From Gammaproteobacteria bacterium (GTDB lineage: Bacteria > Pseudomonadota > Gammaproteobacteria > Steroidobacterales > Steroidobacteraceae): a stretch of 6,573 nucleotides of DNA. Shown in pieces: positions 1 to 6,525 of the stretch. Location of the stretch: positions 1 to 6,573 of the forward strand of contig DAIDKA010000008.1 of assembly GCA_027451085.1 (NCBI GenBank), in the 5' to 3' direction. The position numbers were made by a program, and so were the translations under genes. How positions within the stretch are numbered: position 1 is the stretch's first letter; each line of letters opens with the position of its first letter. The notes beneath the pieces are model-generated. The model was not told the origin of the DNA. It was given only the letters and a program-made list of their open reading frames with translations, and did no database searches.

Positions 1-2200
1 CGCCATTGCCGCACGCGAGCGCTGCCCGCTTGCGGTGAGCGGCACGATCGACGACAGCGGCGTGCTTACGGTCAGCGATCCGCAGTTCGGCGATACGCCG
101 GTGGACATGCCGATCGAGGTGCTGCTGGGCAGGGTGCCGCGCATGACGCGCGAGGTGCACAGTGTCACCCCGGTGACGCGTGAGTTCGATGCGTCCCGCC
201 TCGATGCCCGCGAAGCGCTGCTGCGGGTGCTGGCGCTGCCGGCAGTCGCGGACAAGACCTTCCTGATCTCCATCGGGGATCGCACCGTCACCGGCCTGAT
301 CAGCCGCGACCAGATGGTGGGTCCATGGCAGGTCCCGGTAAGCGATGTCGCCGTGACGCTGGCCGACTACGTCGGTCATGCGGGTGAGGCCATGTCCATG
401 GGCGAGCGCACGCCGGTGGCGGTGCTCGATGCGCCGGCTTCGGGCCGCCTGGCCATTGCCGAGGCGCTGACCAACATCCTGGCTGCCGACGTGCAACGCC
501 TGGGTGATGTGCGGCTGTCGGCGAACTGGATGGCTGCCTGCGGCGAGCCGGGCGAGGATGCCGCGCTGTACGCCGCGGTACGCGCGGTGGGCGAGGAACT
601 GTGCCCCGCGCTGGGCATCGCCATTCCGGTGGGCAAGGACTCGCTGTCGATGAAGACCACCTGGCGCGACAACGGCGCGGACAAGGCCGTGGTGGCGCCG
701 GTGTCGCTGATCATCTCCGCGTTTGCGAAGGTGCGGGACGTGCGCCGCACCCTGACGCCGCAGCTGCGTACGGACCTTGGCGCCTCGACGCTGTGGCTGG
801 TCGATCTCGCCGCGGGCAGGGCGCGCCTGGGTGGTTCGGCGCTGGCGCAGGTGTACGGACAGATGGGCGCAGCCGCGCCTGATCTCGATGACCCGCAGCT
901 GCTGGTGAGGTTTGCCGCCGCCATGGCCGAGCTGCGCGCCGCGGACGTGGTGAGCGCTTATCACGACCGCTCCGACGGTGGTCTGGCCGCAACGTTGGTC
1001 GAAATGGCCTTTGCCGGCCACTGCGGCCTCGACGTCATGCTGCCCGCCGGTGCAGCGCCTGCGATGGCGCAGCTGTTCGCCGAGGAGCCCGGCGTGGTGC
1101 TGCAGGTGCTGGACTCGAAGCAGGCGGCGTTTGCAGCAGTGCTGACGAAGCACGGCCTGGCAGCCGTTACGCACAGGGTGGGTCAGCCATCCGCTGACAA
1201 GCGCATCCGCATCCGTTGTGCACAGTTGTCGATCGATGAGGACTGGAGCGTGCTGCGCCGGGCCTGGTCCGAGACCTCCAGCCGCCTGCGCGCGCTGCGC
1301 GATGATCCGCAGTGCGCCGCCCAGGAGCTTGCAGCGCAGTGTGACGTGGCTGACCAGGGCCTGAAGGTTGAGCTGACGTTTGATCCGCAGGCTGACATCG
1401 CCGCACCGTACATCGCCACGGGCCGCAGGCCCGCCGTCGCCATCCTGCGCGAGCAGGGCGTCAACAGTCAGGTTGAAACCGCCGCCGTGTGTGAGCAGGC
1501 GGGGTTCGAGCCGCACGACGTGCACATGACGGACATCCTGTCGGGACGCCGCAGCCTGGCCGAGTTCAAGGGCCTGGTGGCCTGCGGCGGCTTTTCCTAC
1601 GGCGACGTGCTGGGTGCCGGCGAGGGCTGGGCCAAGTCCATCCTGTTCAACGAGGCGGCGCGGGCGCAGTTCGCAGCGTTCTTCGAGCGGCCCGATACCT
1701 TCACGCTGGGGTCGTGCAACGGCTTCCAGATGCTGGCGGCGCTGCAGCCGCTGATCCCGGGCACCGAGCTGTGGCCGCGCTTCGTACGCAACCAGGTCGA
1801 GCAGTTCGAGGCGCGCTTTTCGCTGGTGGAAATCCTGCCGTCACCGTCCATCCTGCTGGCGGGTATGGAGGGCTCGCGGTTGCCGATTGCCGTGGCGCAT
1901 GGCGAGGGCCGGGCCGAGTTCCAGTGCGCGCAGCAGCAGGCGGCCTGTGAAAAGGCGGGGCTCATCGCCTACCGCTACATCACCCACGACGGTCGGCCGG
2001 CGGCGACCTATCCGTACAATCCCAACGGCAGCCCATTGGCGATCGCGGCCATTTCGAGCGCCGACGGTCGCGTGACCGCGACCATGCCGCATCCGGAGCG
2101 CTCGTACCGCTACGTGCAGAACTCCTGGCGTCCGGATGGCGCGGGGGAGTGGTCCGGCTGGATGCGGCTGTTCCGCAACGCGCGGCAGTGGGTGGGGTAG
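1..2200 (+). CDS. purL: Phosphoribosylformylglycinamidine synthase, long form, C-terminal part (5' end outside window)
   Basis: This enzyme makes FGAM from FGAR, glutamine and ATP in purine biosynthesis in the cytoplasm. The frame is open from base 2 with no start inside the window; 732 codons are visible, and the long-form family is about 1,295 residues, so roughly 560 are missing. The visible part holds the end of the first synthetase half, the second AIRS-like half (GEAMSMGER near base 385, IPVGKDSLSMK near 624, YHDRSDGG near 959) and a C-terminal class I glutaminase from about base 1430. The glutaminase nucleophile Cys is at 1715-1717 (GSCNGFQ), with His at 2090-2092 and Glu at 2096-2098 (MPHPE). 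They lie 160, 35 and 33 residues before the C-terminus, as in the Salmonella/E. coli enzyme, so the protein looks intact and functional. A Phe replaces a second, non-catalytic Cys of the enterobacterial GVCNGCQ motif. The gene ends with TAG and is separated from the next by 155 bp. Confidence 0.98.
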   Translation, partial: AIAARERCPLAVSGTIDDSGVLTVSDPQFGDTPVDMPIEVLLGRVPRMTREVHSVTPVTREFDASRLDAREALLRVLALPAVADKTFLISIGDRTVTGLISRDQMVGPWQVPVSDVAVTLADYVGHAGEAMSMGERTPVAVLDAPASGRLAIAEALTNILAADVQRLGDVRLSANWMAACGEPGEDAALYAAVRAVGEELCPALGIAIPVGKDSLSMKTTWRDNGADKAVVAPVSLIISAFAKVRDVRRTLTPQLRTDLGASTLWLVDLAAGRARLGGSALAQVYGQMGAAAPDLDDPQLLVRFAAAMAELRAADVVSAYHDRSDGGLAATLVEMAFAGHCGLDVMLPAGAAPAMAQLFAEEPGVVLQVLDSKQAAFAAVLTKHGLAAVTHRVGQPSADKRIRIRCAQLSIDEDWSVLRRAWSETSSRLRALRDDPQCAAQELAAQCDVADQGLKVELTFDPQADIAAPYIATGRRPAVAILREQGVNSQVETAAVCEQAGFEPHDVHMTDILSGRRSLAEFKGLVACGGFSYGDVLGAGEGWAKSILFNEAARAQFAAFFERPDTFTLGSCNGFQMLAALQPLIPGTELWPRFVRNQVEQFEARFSLVEILPSPSILLAGMEGSRLPIAVAHGEGRAEFQCAQQQAACEKAGLIAYRYITHDGRPAATYPYNPNGSPLAIAAISSADGRVTATMPHPERSYRYVQNSWRPDGAGEWSGWMRLFRNARQWVG

Positions 2201-2222
2201 GGCGACCTGTCCAAGTGACTTG

Positions 2223-2238
2223 TGTGACGCAGGTCACA
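2223..2238. promoter_or_regulatory. CRP/Clp/Vfr-type binding site (perfect palindrome)
   Basis: The gap after purL contains TGTGA, six bases, then TCACA, a perfect match to the CRP-family half-site consensus. The symmetry extends one base outward on each side and one base inward, giving 7-bp arms GTGTGAC (2222-2228) and GTCACAC (2233-2239) around a 4-base centre. The site lies about 118 bp upstream of the aminotransferase start and in the right order to activate that operon. In Xanthomonas the CRP homologue Clp controls exopolysaccharide genes, so control of a glycan cluster is plausible. That it is bound here is inference. Confidence 0.55.
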
Positions 2239-2291
2239 CGCGCGGCATTCCTGTCAGAAACGTGCTTCAGACCCCATCCTCGCGGGAGTCA

Positions 2292-2328
2292 TTTAACTAA
2301 AATCGGCTGACTTGGTGGGATATGTAAT
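2292..2328 (+). promoter_or_regulatory. Possible promoter region of the glycan operon
   Basis: This is the most AT-rich stretch of the gap and lies between the CRP-type palindrome and the ribosome binding site. Two candidate -10 hexamers are visible: TAAAAT (2298-2303) and TGTAAT (2323-2328), each 5 of 6 matches to TATAAT. Neither has a convincing -35 hexamer 16-18 bp upstream, which would suit an activator-dependent promoter. With the first -10, transcription would start near 2310, placing the palindrome centre near -80, within the range used by upstream CRP activation. The exact start cannot be fixed by eye. Confidence 0.25.
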
Positions 2329-2344
2329 TTGGAACCCACCGCCC

Positions 2345-2351
2345 GAGGGGG
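2345..2351 (+). promoter_or_regulatory. Strong ribosome binding site (GAGGGGG) for the aminotransferase
   Basis: A purine-rich Shine-Dalgarno-like run ends 4 bases before the ATG at 2356. It is the strongest translation signal around this gene and supports that ATG over the in-frame TTG at 2329 and the in-frame GTG at 2428. Confidence 0.6.
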
Positions 2352-2355
2352 AAAG

Positions 2356-3534
2356 ATGGCTGAGTCCGGTTCCATGACACTGCGTGAGCGCGTCGCCAGC
2401 GAAGAATGGGCCCGCCGGGACGCGGTCGTGAACGAGAAGGTCTTCGTCACCCAGCCTTATCTGCCACCCCTGGTGGAGTTCCTGCCGTATCTCGAGCAGA
2501 TCTGGAACAGCAAAGCGCTGACCAACGGCGGGCCCTTTCACCAGCAGCTGGAGGAGGCGCTGTGTGAATACCTTGGCGTAAGGCACATCTCGCTGTTCGC
2601 CAATGGCACGCTCGCAATTGTCACCGCGCTGCAGGAACTGCGCATCACAGGCGAGGTCATCACCACGCCCTATTCGTTCGTCGCCACCTCGCACAGCCTG
2701 CTGTGGAACGGCATCAAGCCGGTTTTTGTCGATGTTGATCCGGCCACACTGAACCTGGACCCGGCAAAGATCGAGGCGGCGATCACGCCGCACACGACGG
2801 CAATCCTGGCAGTGCACTGCTACGGCCGCCCCTGTGACGTCAAGGCAATCCAGAAGATTGCCGACACCTACAACCTGAAGGTGATCTACGACGCCGCCCA
2901 TGCCTTCGGGGTGCAGGGCAGCCAGGGAAGCATCCTGAATCACGGCGATCTCTCCGTGCTGAGCTTTCATGCCACGAAGGTCTACAACACGTTCGAGGGC
3001 GGGGCGATCGTCTCTCCGGACGCCAAGTCCAAGGCACGCATCGACCATCTCAAGAACTTCGGCTACGCGGGTGAGACGACCGTCATCGCCCCGGGCATCA
3101 ACGGCAAGATGTGCGAGTTCAATGCCGCCCTGGGTGTGCTGCAGCTGAAGCATATCGAGGCTGCGATCGAGGCCCGGCGCCACATCGACGACCGGTACCG
3201 CGAGCGGTTGAAGACTGTAAAGGGCATCCGCTGCCTCGGCTATGCCGGCGTAAGGGCGCCGAACTACGCCTATTTCCCGATCCTCGTCGAACCCGGATAC
3301 CCCCTGGACCGGGACGCACTGAACGAACGGTTGAAGGCCCACGGCATCGTGCCGCGCCGCTACTTCTATCCGCTGATCACGGAATTCCCGATGTATCGCG
3401 GGCTGCCGTCGTCAAACCCGGCCGGCCTGCCGGTGGCGGTCAATGCCTCGCGGCGCATCCTGTGCCTGCCGATCTATCCCGACCTCGCCCTGGACACGGT
3501 GGACCGGGTTGCTGACCTGATCGCCTCCGCCTGA
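2356..3534 (+). CDS. VioA-like DegT/DnrJ/EryC1/StrS-family sugar aminotransferase
   Basis: This is a PLP-dependent aminotransferase of 392 residues that should move an amino group from glutamate to a keto-sugar nucleotide in the cytoplasm. The fold type I signatures are clear: VIYDAAHAFG with the cofactor-binding Asp at residue 179, and SFHATKVYNTFEGGAIV with the Schiff-base Lys at 208. The motifs VTQPYLPP, LTNGGPFHQ, EVITTPYSFVAT and GINGKMCEF resemble the VioA group, which makes dTDP-4-amino-4,6-dideoxyglucose from dTDP-4-keto-6-deoxyglucose. It does not look like the FdtB/QdtB 3-aminotransferases, whose lysine motif differs. Exact substrate and stereochemistry are inferred. The ATG is chosen for its ribosome binding site; it gives about 24 residues ahead of the usual family start (VNEKVFVTQP), and an in-frame GTG at 2428 would give a family-length 368-residue protein. 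It is the first gene of the cluster, with 22 bp to the next. Confidence 0.92.
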   Translation: MAESGSMTLRERVASEEWARRDAVVNEKVFVTQPYLPPLVEFLPYLEQIWNSKALTNGGPFHQQLEEALCEYLGVRHISLFANGTLAIVTALQELRITGEVITTPYSFVATSHSLLWNGIKPVFVDVDPATLNLDPAKIEAAITPHTTAILAVHCYGRPCDVKAIQKIADTYNLKVIYDAAHAFGVQGSQGSILNHGDLSVLSFHATKVYNTFEGGAIVSPDAKSKARIDHLKNFGYAGETTVIAPGINGKMCEFNAALGVLQLKHIEAAIEARRHIDDRYRERLKTVKGIRCLGYAGVRAPNYAYFPILVEPGYPLDRDALNERLKAHGIVPRRYFYPLITEFPMYRGLPSSNPAGLPVAVNASRRILCLPIYPDLALDTVDRVADLIASA

Positions 3535-3556
3535 GGTTGCCGGCCACAGCGGATGG

Positions 3557-4261
3557 ATGGACGTGATCGTCGCAGTCATGCAACCCTACTTCCTGCCGTA
3601 CCTGGGGTACTTCCAGCTGATGGCGAAGGCCGATGTGTTCGTGATCTATGACGACGTGAGCTACATCAACCGCGGCTGGATCAACCGCAACCGGATCAAC
3701 ATCAACGGCGCGGCGCACATGCTCACCATTCCGCTGCACGGCGCCAGCCAGAACCGGCTGATCTGCGACATTGCGCTCGCACACGACCCATCCTGGCGCC
3801 CGAAGATGCTGAAGTCCGTTCAGCACGCCTATGCCAGGGCGCCGCAATTCGGCCGGGTCTTTCCGCTACTGGAGGCAATCATAAACTTTCCCGCGGAAAA
3901 CCTGGCCGCGTTCCTGCGCCATGGCCTGATGCTGCTGCGGGACCACCTGAGGCTCGGCACCGAACTGGTGGACTCTTCCAGCCGCTATGGAAACCGGACA
4001 CTGCGGTCGCAGGAGCGCATCATCGACATCTGCCGCCGCGAGGGTGCGAGCGTGTACATCAATGCCTGCGGCGGGGTCGACCTGTACGAACACGCCGCCT
4101 TCGAGGCCGCCGGGCTGAAGCTGGCATTCCTGAATCCGGTGCTCGAGCCTTACGGCACGGCGGGCGTGCCATACATCCCGGCGCTCTCGATCCTGGATGT
4201 GCTGATGCACAATGCACCGGATGCGGTCCTCGCGCAGTTGCAGGCGGGAACCCTCGTATGA
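3557..4261 (+). CDS. WbqC-family protein
   Basis: The 234-residue product has the family's hallmarks: an N-terminal MQPYFLPYLGYFQL block (residues 8-21), YDDVSYINRGWINRNRI (31-47), and a C-terminal LSILDVLMHN (210-219). WbqC proteins are named after an O-antigen cluster gene and often sit beside VioA-like aminotransferases. Their biochemical activity is not established as far as I know, so no reaction is assigned. No signal peptide or membrane segment is evident, suggesting a cytoplasmic role. The start at 3557 leaves seven residues before the conserved Met-Gln-Pro; the GTG at 3563 is an alternative two codons later. The ribosome binding site is weak (GGA at 3551-3553), and translation may continue from the upstream gene 22 bp away. 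The stop overlaps the next start as ATGA (4258-4261), indicating coupling. Confidence 0.9.
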   Translation: MDVIVAVMQPYFLPYLGYFQLMAKADVFVIYDDVSYINRGWINRNRININGAAHMLTIPLHGASQNRLICDIALAHDPSWRPKMLKSVQHAYARAPQFGRVFPLLEAIINFPAENLAAFLRHGLMLLRDHLRLGTELVDSSSRYGNRTLRSQERIIDICRREGASVYINACGGVDLYEHAAFEAAGLKLAFLNPVLEPYGTAGVPYIPALSILDVLMHNAPDAVLAQLQAGTLV

Positions 4262-4890
4262 GCGGCGACTACCGGGCCATCATCCGCCACTATGAAGAAT
4301 GCCTGGCGCGCCACGGCGACACCCATCTCGGCGTAGACTGGCCGAGCGCGGCTGACGCCGCCACGCGCTACCGCGTGATGCTGGATCTGGTGAGAAACTG
4401 CCGGGGCGAACGCACGTTGCTTGACTTCGGCTGCGGTGCGTCGCACCTGTACCAGTACATGCTGGACAACCGGCGCACCGGCCTGAAGTACTCGGGGCTG
4501 GATGCCTCGCGCGCCTTCTGCGAGCTGTCACGGCGGAAGTTTCCGGAGAATGAATATGCCTGTCTGGACGTGCTGGCCGACCCCGGTGCGCTGAAGGCGT
4601 ATGACTACGTAGTGATGAACGGCGTATTCACTGAAAAGCGCGGCGTTTCATTCGACGCGATGTACGACTACCTGCGGCGCATGCTGGTGACGGTCTTCGA
4701 CAAGGTCCGCATCGGCATGGCATTCAATGTCATGTCAAAGCAGGTGGACTGGGAGCGGGACGACCTGTTCCACATGCCGGTCGGGGAGCTGACGGATTTC
4801 ATAGTCCGGTCGCTGTCGCGGCATTACGTCGTCCGCAATGACTACGGTCTCTACGAGTACACGGTGTATGTCTACAGGGAGAAGTCCTGA
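4258..4890 (+). CDS. Class I SAM-dependent methyltransferase of a glycan cluster
   Basis: The 210-residue protein has a Rossmann-type SAM site: motif I LLDFGCG (residues 54-60), the acidic residue ending the second strand in YSGLDAS (Asp82), and a motif IV-like strand DYVVMNGVF (116-124). It ends in SRHYVVRNDYGLYEYTVYVYR, a tail I associate with uncharacterised methyltransferases of polysaccharide clusters. The acceptor is unknown; a hydroxyl or amine of the modified sugar, or of its acyl group, is a reasonable guess given the neighbours. No membrane segments are seen. The start overlaps the WbqC stop by four bases (ATGA), and the stop shares one base with the next start (TGATG, 4888-4892), so it is translationally coupled on both sides. 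It lacks an obvious strong ribosome binding site of its own. Confidence 0.87.
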   Translation: MSGDYRAIIRHYEECLARHGDTHLGVDWPSAADAATRYRVMLDLVRNCRGERTLLDFGCGASHLYQYMLDNRRTGLKYSGLDASRAFCELSRRKFPENEYACLDVLADPGALKAYDYVVMNGVFTEKRGVSFDAMYDYLRRMLVTVFDKVRIGMAFNVMSKQVDWERDDLFHMPVGELTDFIVRSLSRHYVVRNDYGLYEYTVYVYREKS

Positions 4891-5549
4891 TGTCCCGGGT
4901 CGTGATTTTCGGTCTGCAGGATTATGCCGAGCTGGCGCACTACTATCTCGAGCACGATTCTGCGCACGAGGTCGCCGCGTTCTGCGTGAACCGCGAGTAC
5001 CTGCCTGCGGGCGGGACGTTCAAGGGCATACCGGTCGTCGCCTTCGAGGATGTCGCCCAGACGCATCCGCCGCAGAATTTCCGCTTCTTCGCCCCGATGT
5101 CGCCGAAGCGGATGAACCGCGACCGCGAGCGCGTCTTCAACGAGATCCGCGGCAAGGGTTACCGGATGATCAGCTACGTGAGCTCGAAGGCGACCCGCTT
5201 CGGCAACGAGATCGGCGAGAACTGCTTCATCCTTGAGAACAACACGCTGCAGCCGTTCACCAGCATCGGGGACAACGTCGTGCTCTGGAGCGGGAATCAT
5301 GTCGGGCACCACGGCCGTATCCACGACCATGTGACCATGACCTCGCACGTGGTCATGTCCGGCCACTGCGAGATCGGCGCATACAGTTTTCTGGGCGTGA
5401 ATGCCACGCTGCGTGACGGCATCCAGATCGGGGAGGGGACGTTCGTCGCGATGGCCGCTGCCGTGATGAAGCGGACGGAACCCTGGTCAGTATACAAGGG
5501 CAACCCCGCGGTCAGGCTCGATATGCCCAGCACGGAACTGAAATTGTGA
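4890..5549 (+). CDS. Left-handed beta-helix acyltransferase, NeuD/PglD/VioB-like (sugar N-acyltransferase)
   Basis: The 219-residue protein has two parts. An N-terminal alpha/beta nucleotide-sugar-binding-like domain (about 1-95) starts VVIFGLQDYAE. A C-terminal left-handed beta-helix (about 100-205) is built from hexapeptide turns such as IGDNVV, IHDHVTM, IGAYSFLGVNATL and IGEGTFVAMAAAVM, ending in the VYKGNPA loop typical of acetyltransferases. Members such as PglD and VioB acetylate the 4-amino group of UDP- or dTDP-4-amino-6-deoxy sugars with acetyl-CoA. The catalytic His of PglD aligns by eye with His140 (VGHHGRIHD), but the usual following acidic residue is His141. Next to a VioA-like aminotransferase, acylation of that 4-amino sugar is the natural assignment; whether the donor is acetyl-CoA or another acyl-CoA is open. 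AGGGAG at 4876-4881, 8 bases upstream, supports the start. A 7-bp gap follows. Confidence 0.88.
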   Translation: MSRVVIFGLQDYAELAHYYLEHDSAHEVAAFCVNREYLPAGGTFKGIPVVAFEDVAQTHPPQNFRFFAPMSPKRMNRDRERVFNEIRGKGYRMISYVSSKATRFGNEIGENCFILENNTLQPFTSIGDNVVLWSGNHVGHHGRIHDHVTMTSHVVMSGHCEIGAYSFLGVNATLRDGIQIGEGTFVAMAAAVMKRTEPWSVYKGNPAVRLDMPSTELKL

Positions 5550-5556
5550 GCCTGCC

Positions 5557-6525
5557 GTGAGCATCATCCACTGGAACAAGCGCGGACTGATCTATTGCCT
5601 GGACGAGCGCCTGCCGTGGGCTCGGTCGCATGCGCAGATTCCGACCGTGGCCGGCATCAGCGGGGGGGCGCTGCGCATATTGTTCAGCAGCCGTGACGCG
5701 CACAACCGCAGCTGGATCGCCCGTCTCGACGTCGACGCGGAGGACCCCGGTCGAGTCCTGCGGGTGCAGCCGGAGCCGGTGCTGCAGCTCGGCGGCGTCG
5801 GGGCTTTTGATGATTGCGGCATGATGCCGTCATGCGTGGTCGATGAGGGCGCAGTCCGATACCTCTACTACATCGGCTGGAACGTCCGCAATACCGTGCC
5901 GTATCACAACGCCGTCGGGCTGGCGATCAGCGAGGACGGGGGTGAGACCTACCGGCGCCTGTTCGAGGGGCCCGTCATGGATCGCACCGCCGAGGAGCCC
6001 TATTTCTGCGGCACCACGTGCGTCCGTGTTGAAGATGGAATCTGGCGCAACTGGTATCTGTCGTGCACAGGCTGGAACCAGGTCGGCGACCGGGCCGAAC
6101 CGCGTTATCATCTGAAGTATGCGCAGTCCCGCGATGGCATTCATTGGCGGCGCGACGGGCAGGTGGCCATCGACTACGCAGACGATGCGGAGGGGGGCAT
6201 TGTCCGTGCCAGCGTGCATCGCCGGGGCAGCCTGTGGCGGATGTGGTACTCCTATCGCCGGCAGAGCGGCTACCGCACCGATGCCGGGTCGAGCTACCGC
6301 ATCGGCTACGCAGAGTCCGGCGACGGCCTGTCCTGGCGGCGCATGGACGACCGGGCGGGCATCGCCCCCGCCGCAAGTGGCTGGGACTCGTTCATGATCG
6401 CATATCCAGAGGTGTTCGAGGTCCGGGGCCGGCCCTACATGCTTTACAACGGCAACGGGTTCGGCGCCAGTGGCTTCGGTTATGCGGAGGCGGCCAAGGG
6501 CGATCTCGGGCCGGAGGCGTCTTGA
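5557..6525 (+). CDS. Five-bladed beta-propeller protein, GH43/GH32-like fold, no signal peptide
   Basis: The 322-residue protein appears to be a five-bladed propeller of the arabinanase/invertase type. Repeated blade segments are visible: ILFSSRDAHNRSW (41-53), GLAISEDGGETYRR (121-134), LKYAQSRDGIHWRR (186-199), IGYAESGDGLSWRR (249-262) and a terminal GFGYAEA (306-312). Acidic residues that could line the central pocket are in AFDDCGMMPS (Asp85/Asp86), AEEPYF (Glu146/Glu147) and YPEVFE (Glu285), but I cannot assign a catalytic triad. The WxNDPNG motif of GH32 and its C-terminal beta-sandwich are absent. The N-terminus is not a signal peptide, so the protein is probably cytoplasmic, unlike scavenging hydrolases. 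Similar propeller proteins occur in O-antigen and capsule clusters without a settled function; it may bind or modify a sugar. The GTG start is 7 bp after the previous stop with little Shine-Dalgarno signal, implying coupled translation. Confidence 0.8.
   Translation: MSIIHWNKRGLIYCLDERLPWARSHAQIPTVAGISGGALRILFSSRDAHNRSWIARLDVDAEDPGRVLRVQPEPVLQLGGVGAFDDCGMMPSCVVDEGAVRYLYYIGWNVRNTVPYHNAVGLAISEDGGETYRRLFEGPVMDRTAEEPYFCGTTCVRVEDGIWRNWYLSCTGWNQVGDRAEPRYHLKYAQSRDGIHWRRDGQVAIDYADDAEGGIVRASVHRRGSLWRMWYSYRRQSGYRTDAGSSYRIGYAESGDGLSWRRMDDRAGIAPAASGWDSFMIAYPEVFEVRGRPYMLYNGNGFGASGFGYAEAAKGDLGPEAS
6513..6517 (+). promoter_or_regulatory. Ribosome binding site (GGAGG) for the gene starting at TTG 6522
   Basis: A consensus Shine-Dalgarno core lies inside the last codons of the propeller gene and ends 4 bases before a TTG. 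It is the main reason to accept that non-standard start. Confidence 0.55.

Noticed and set aside
35..37. GTG as a start codon for purL
   Set aside because: The same frame is open upstream to base 2, and the residues before it continue the PurL family sequence, so the gene begins outside the window.
1712..1726. Loss of a cysteine in the PurL glutaminase loop (GSCNGFQ instead of GVCNGCQ) as a sign of inactivation
   Set aside because: The nucleophilic Cys, His and Glu are all present at the expected distances from the C-terminus; the changed Cys is not the catalytic one.
2222..2239. The palindrome read as a purL transcription terminator
   Set aside because: The stem is only 7 bp with a 4-base loop and no T run follows, so it does not look like an intrinsic terminator. 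It fits a CRP-type operator better. No other terminator is visible after purL.
2293..3342. A 349-codon open frame on the minus strand opposite the aminotransferase
   Set aside because: It lies entirely against a gene with clear family motifs. Its predicted protein has no recognisable domain and shows the composition expected of an antisense shadow in GC-rich DNA.
3553..3555. ATG four bases before the WbqC start
   Set aside because: It is out of frame with the conserved Met-Gln-Pro-Tyr block; the ATG at 3557 is in frame.
3440..3847. A 135-codon minus-strand frame spanning the aminotransferase-WbqC junction
   Set aside because: It overlaps the conserved N-terminus of WbqC and has no family features, so it is a shadow frame.
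4872..5366. A 164-codon minus-strand frame opposite the acyltransferase, rich in His, Val and Asp
   Set aside because: It is the antisense reading of the beta-helix coding repeats, with no ribosome binding site or family match; the + strand gene is well supported.
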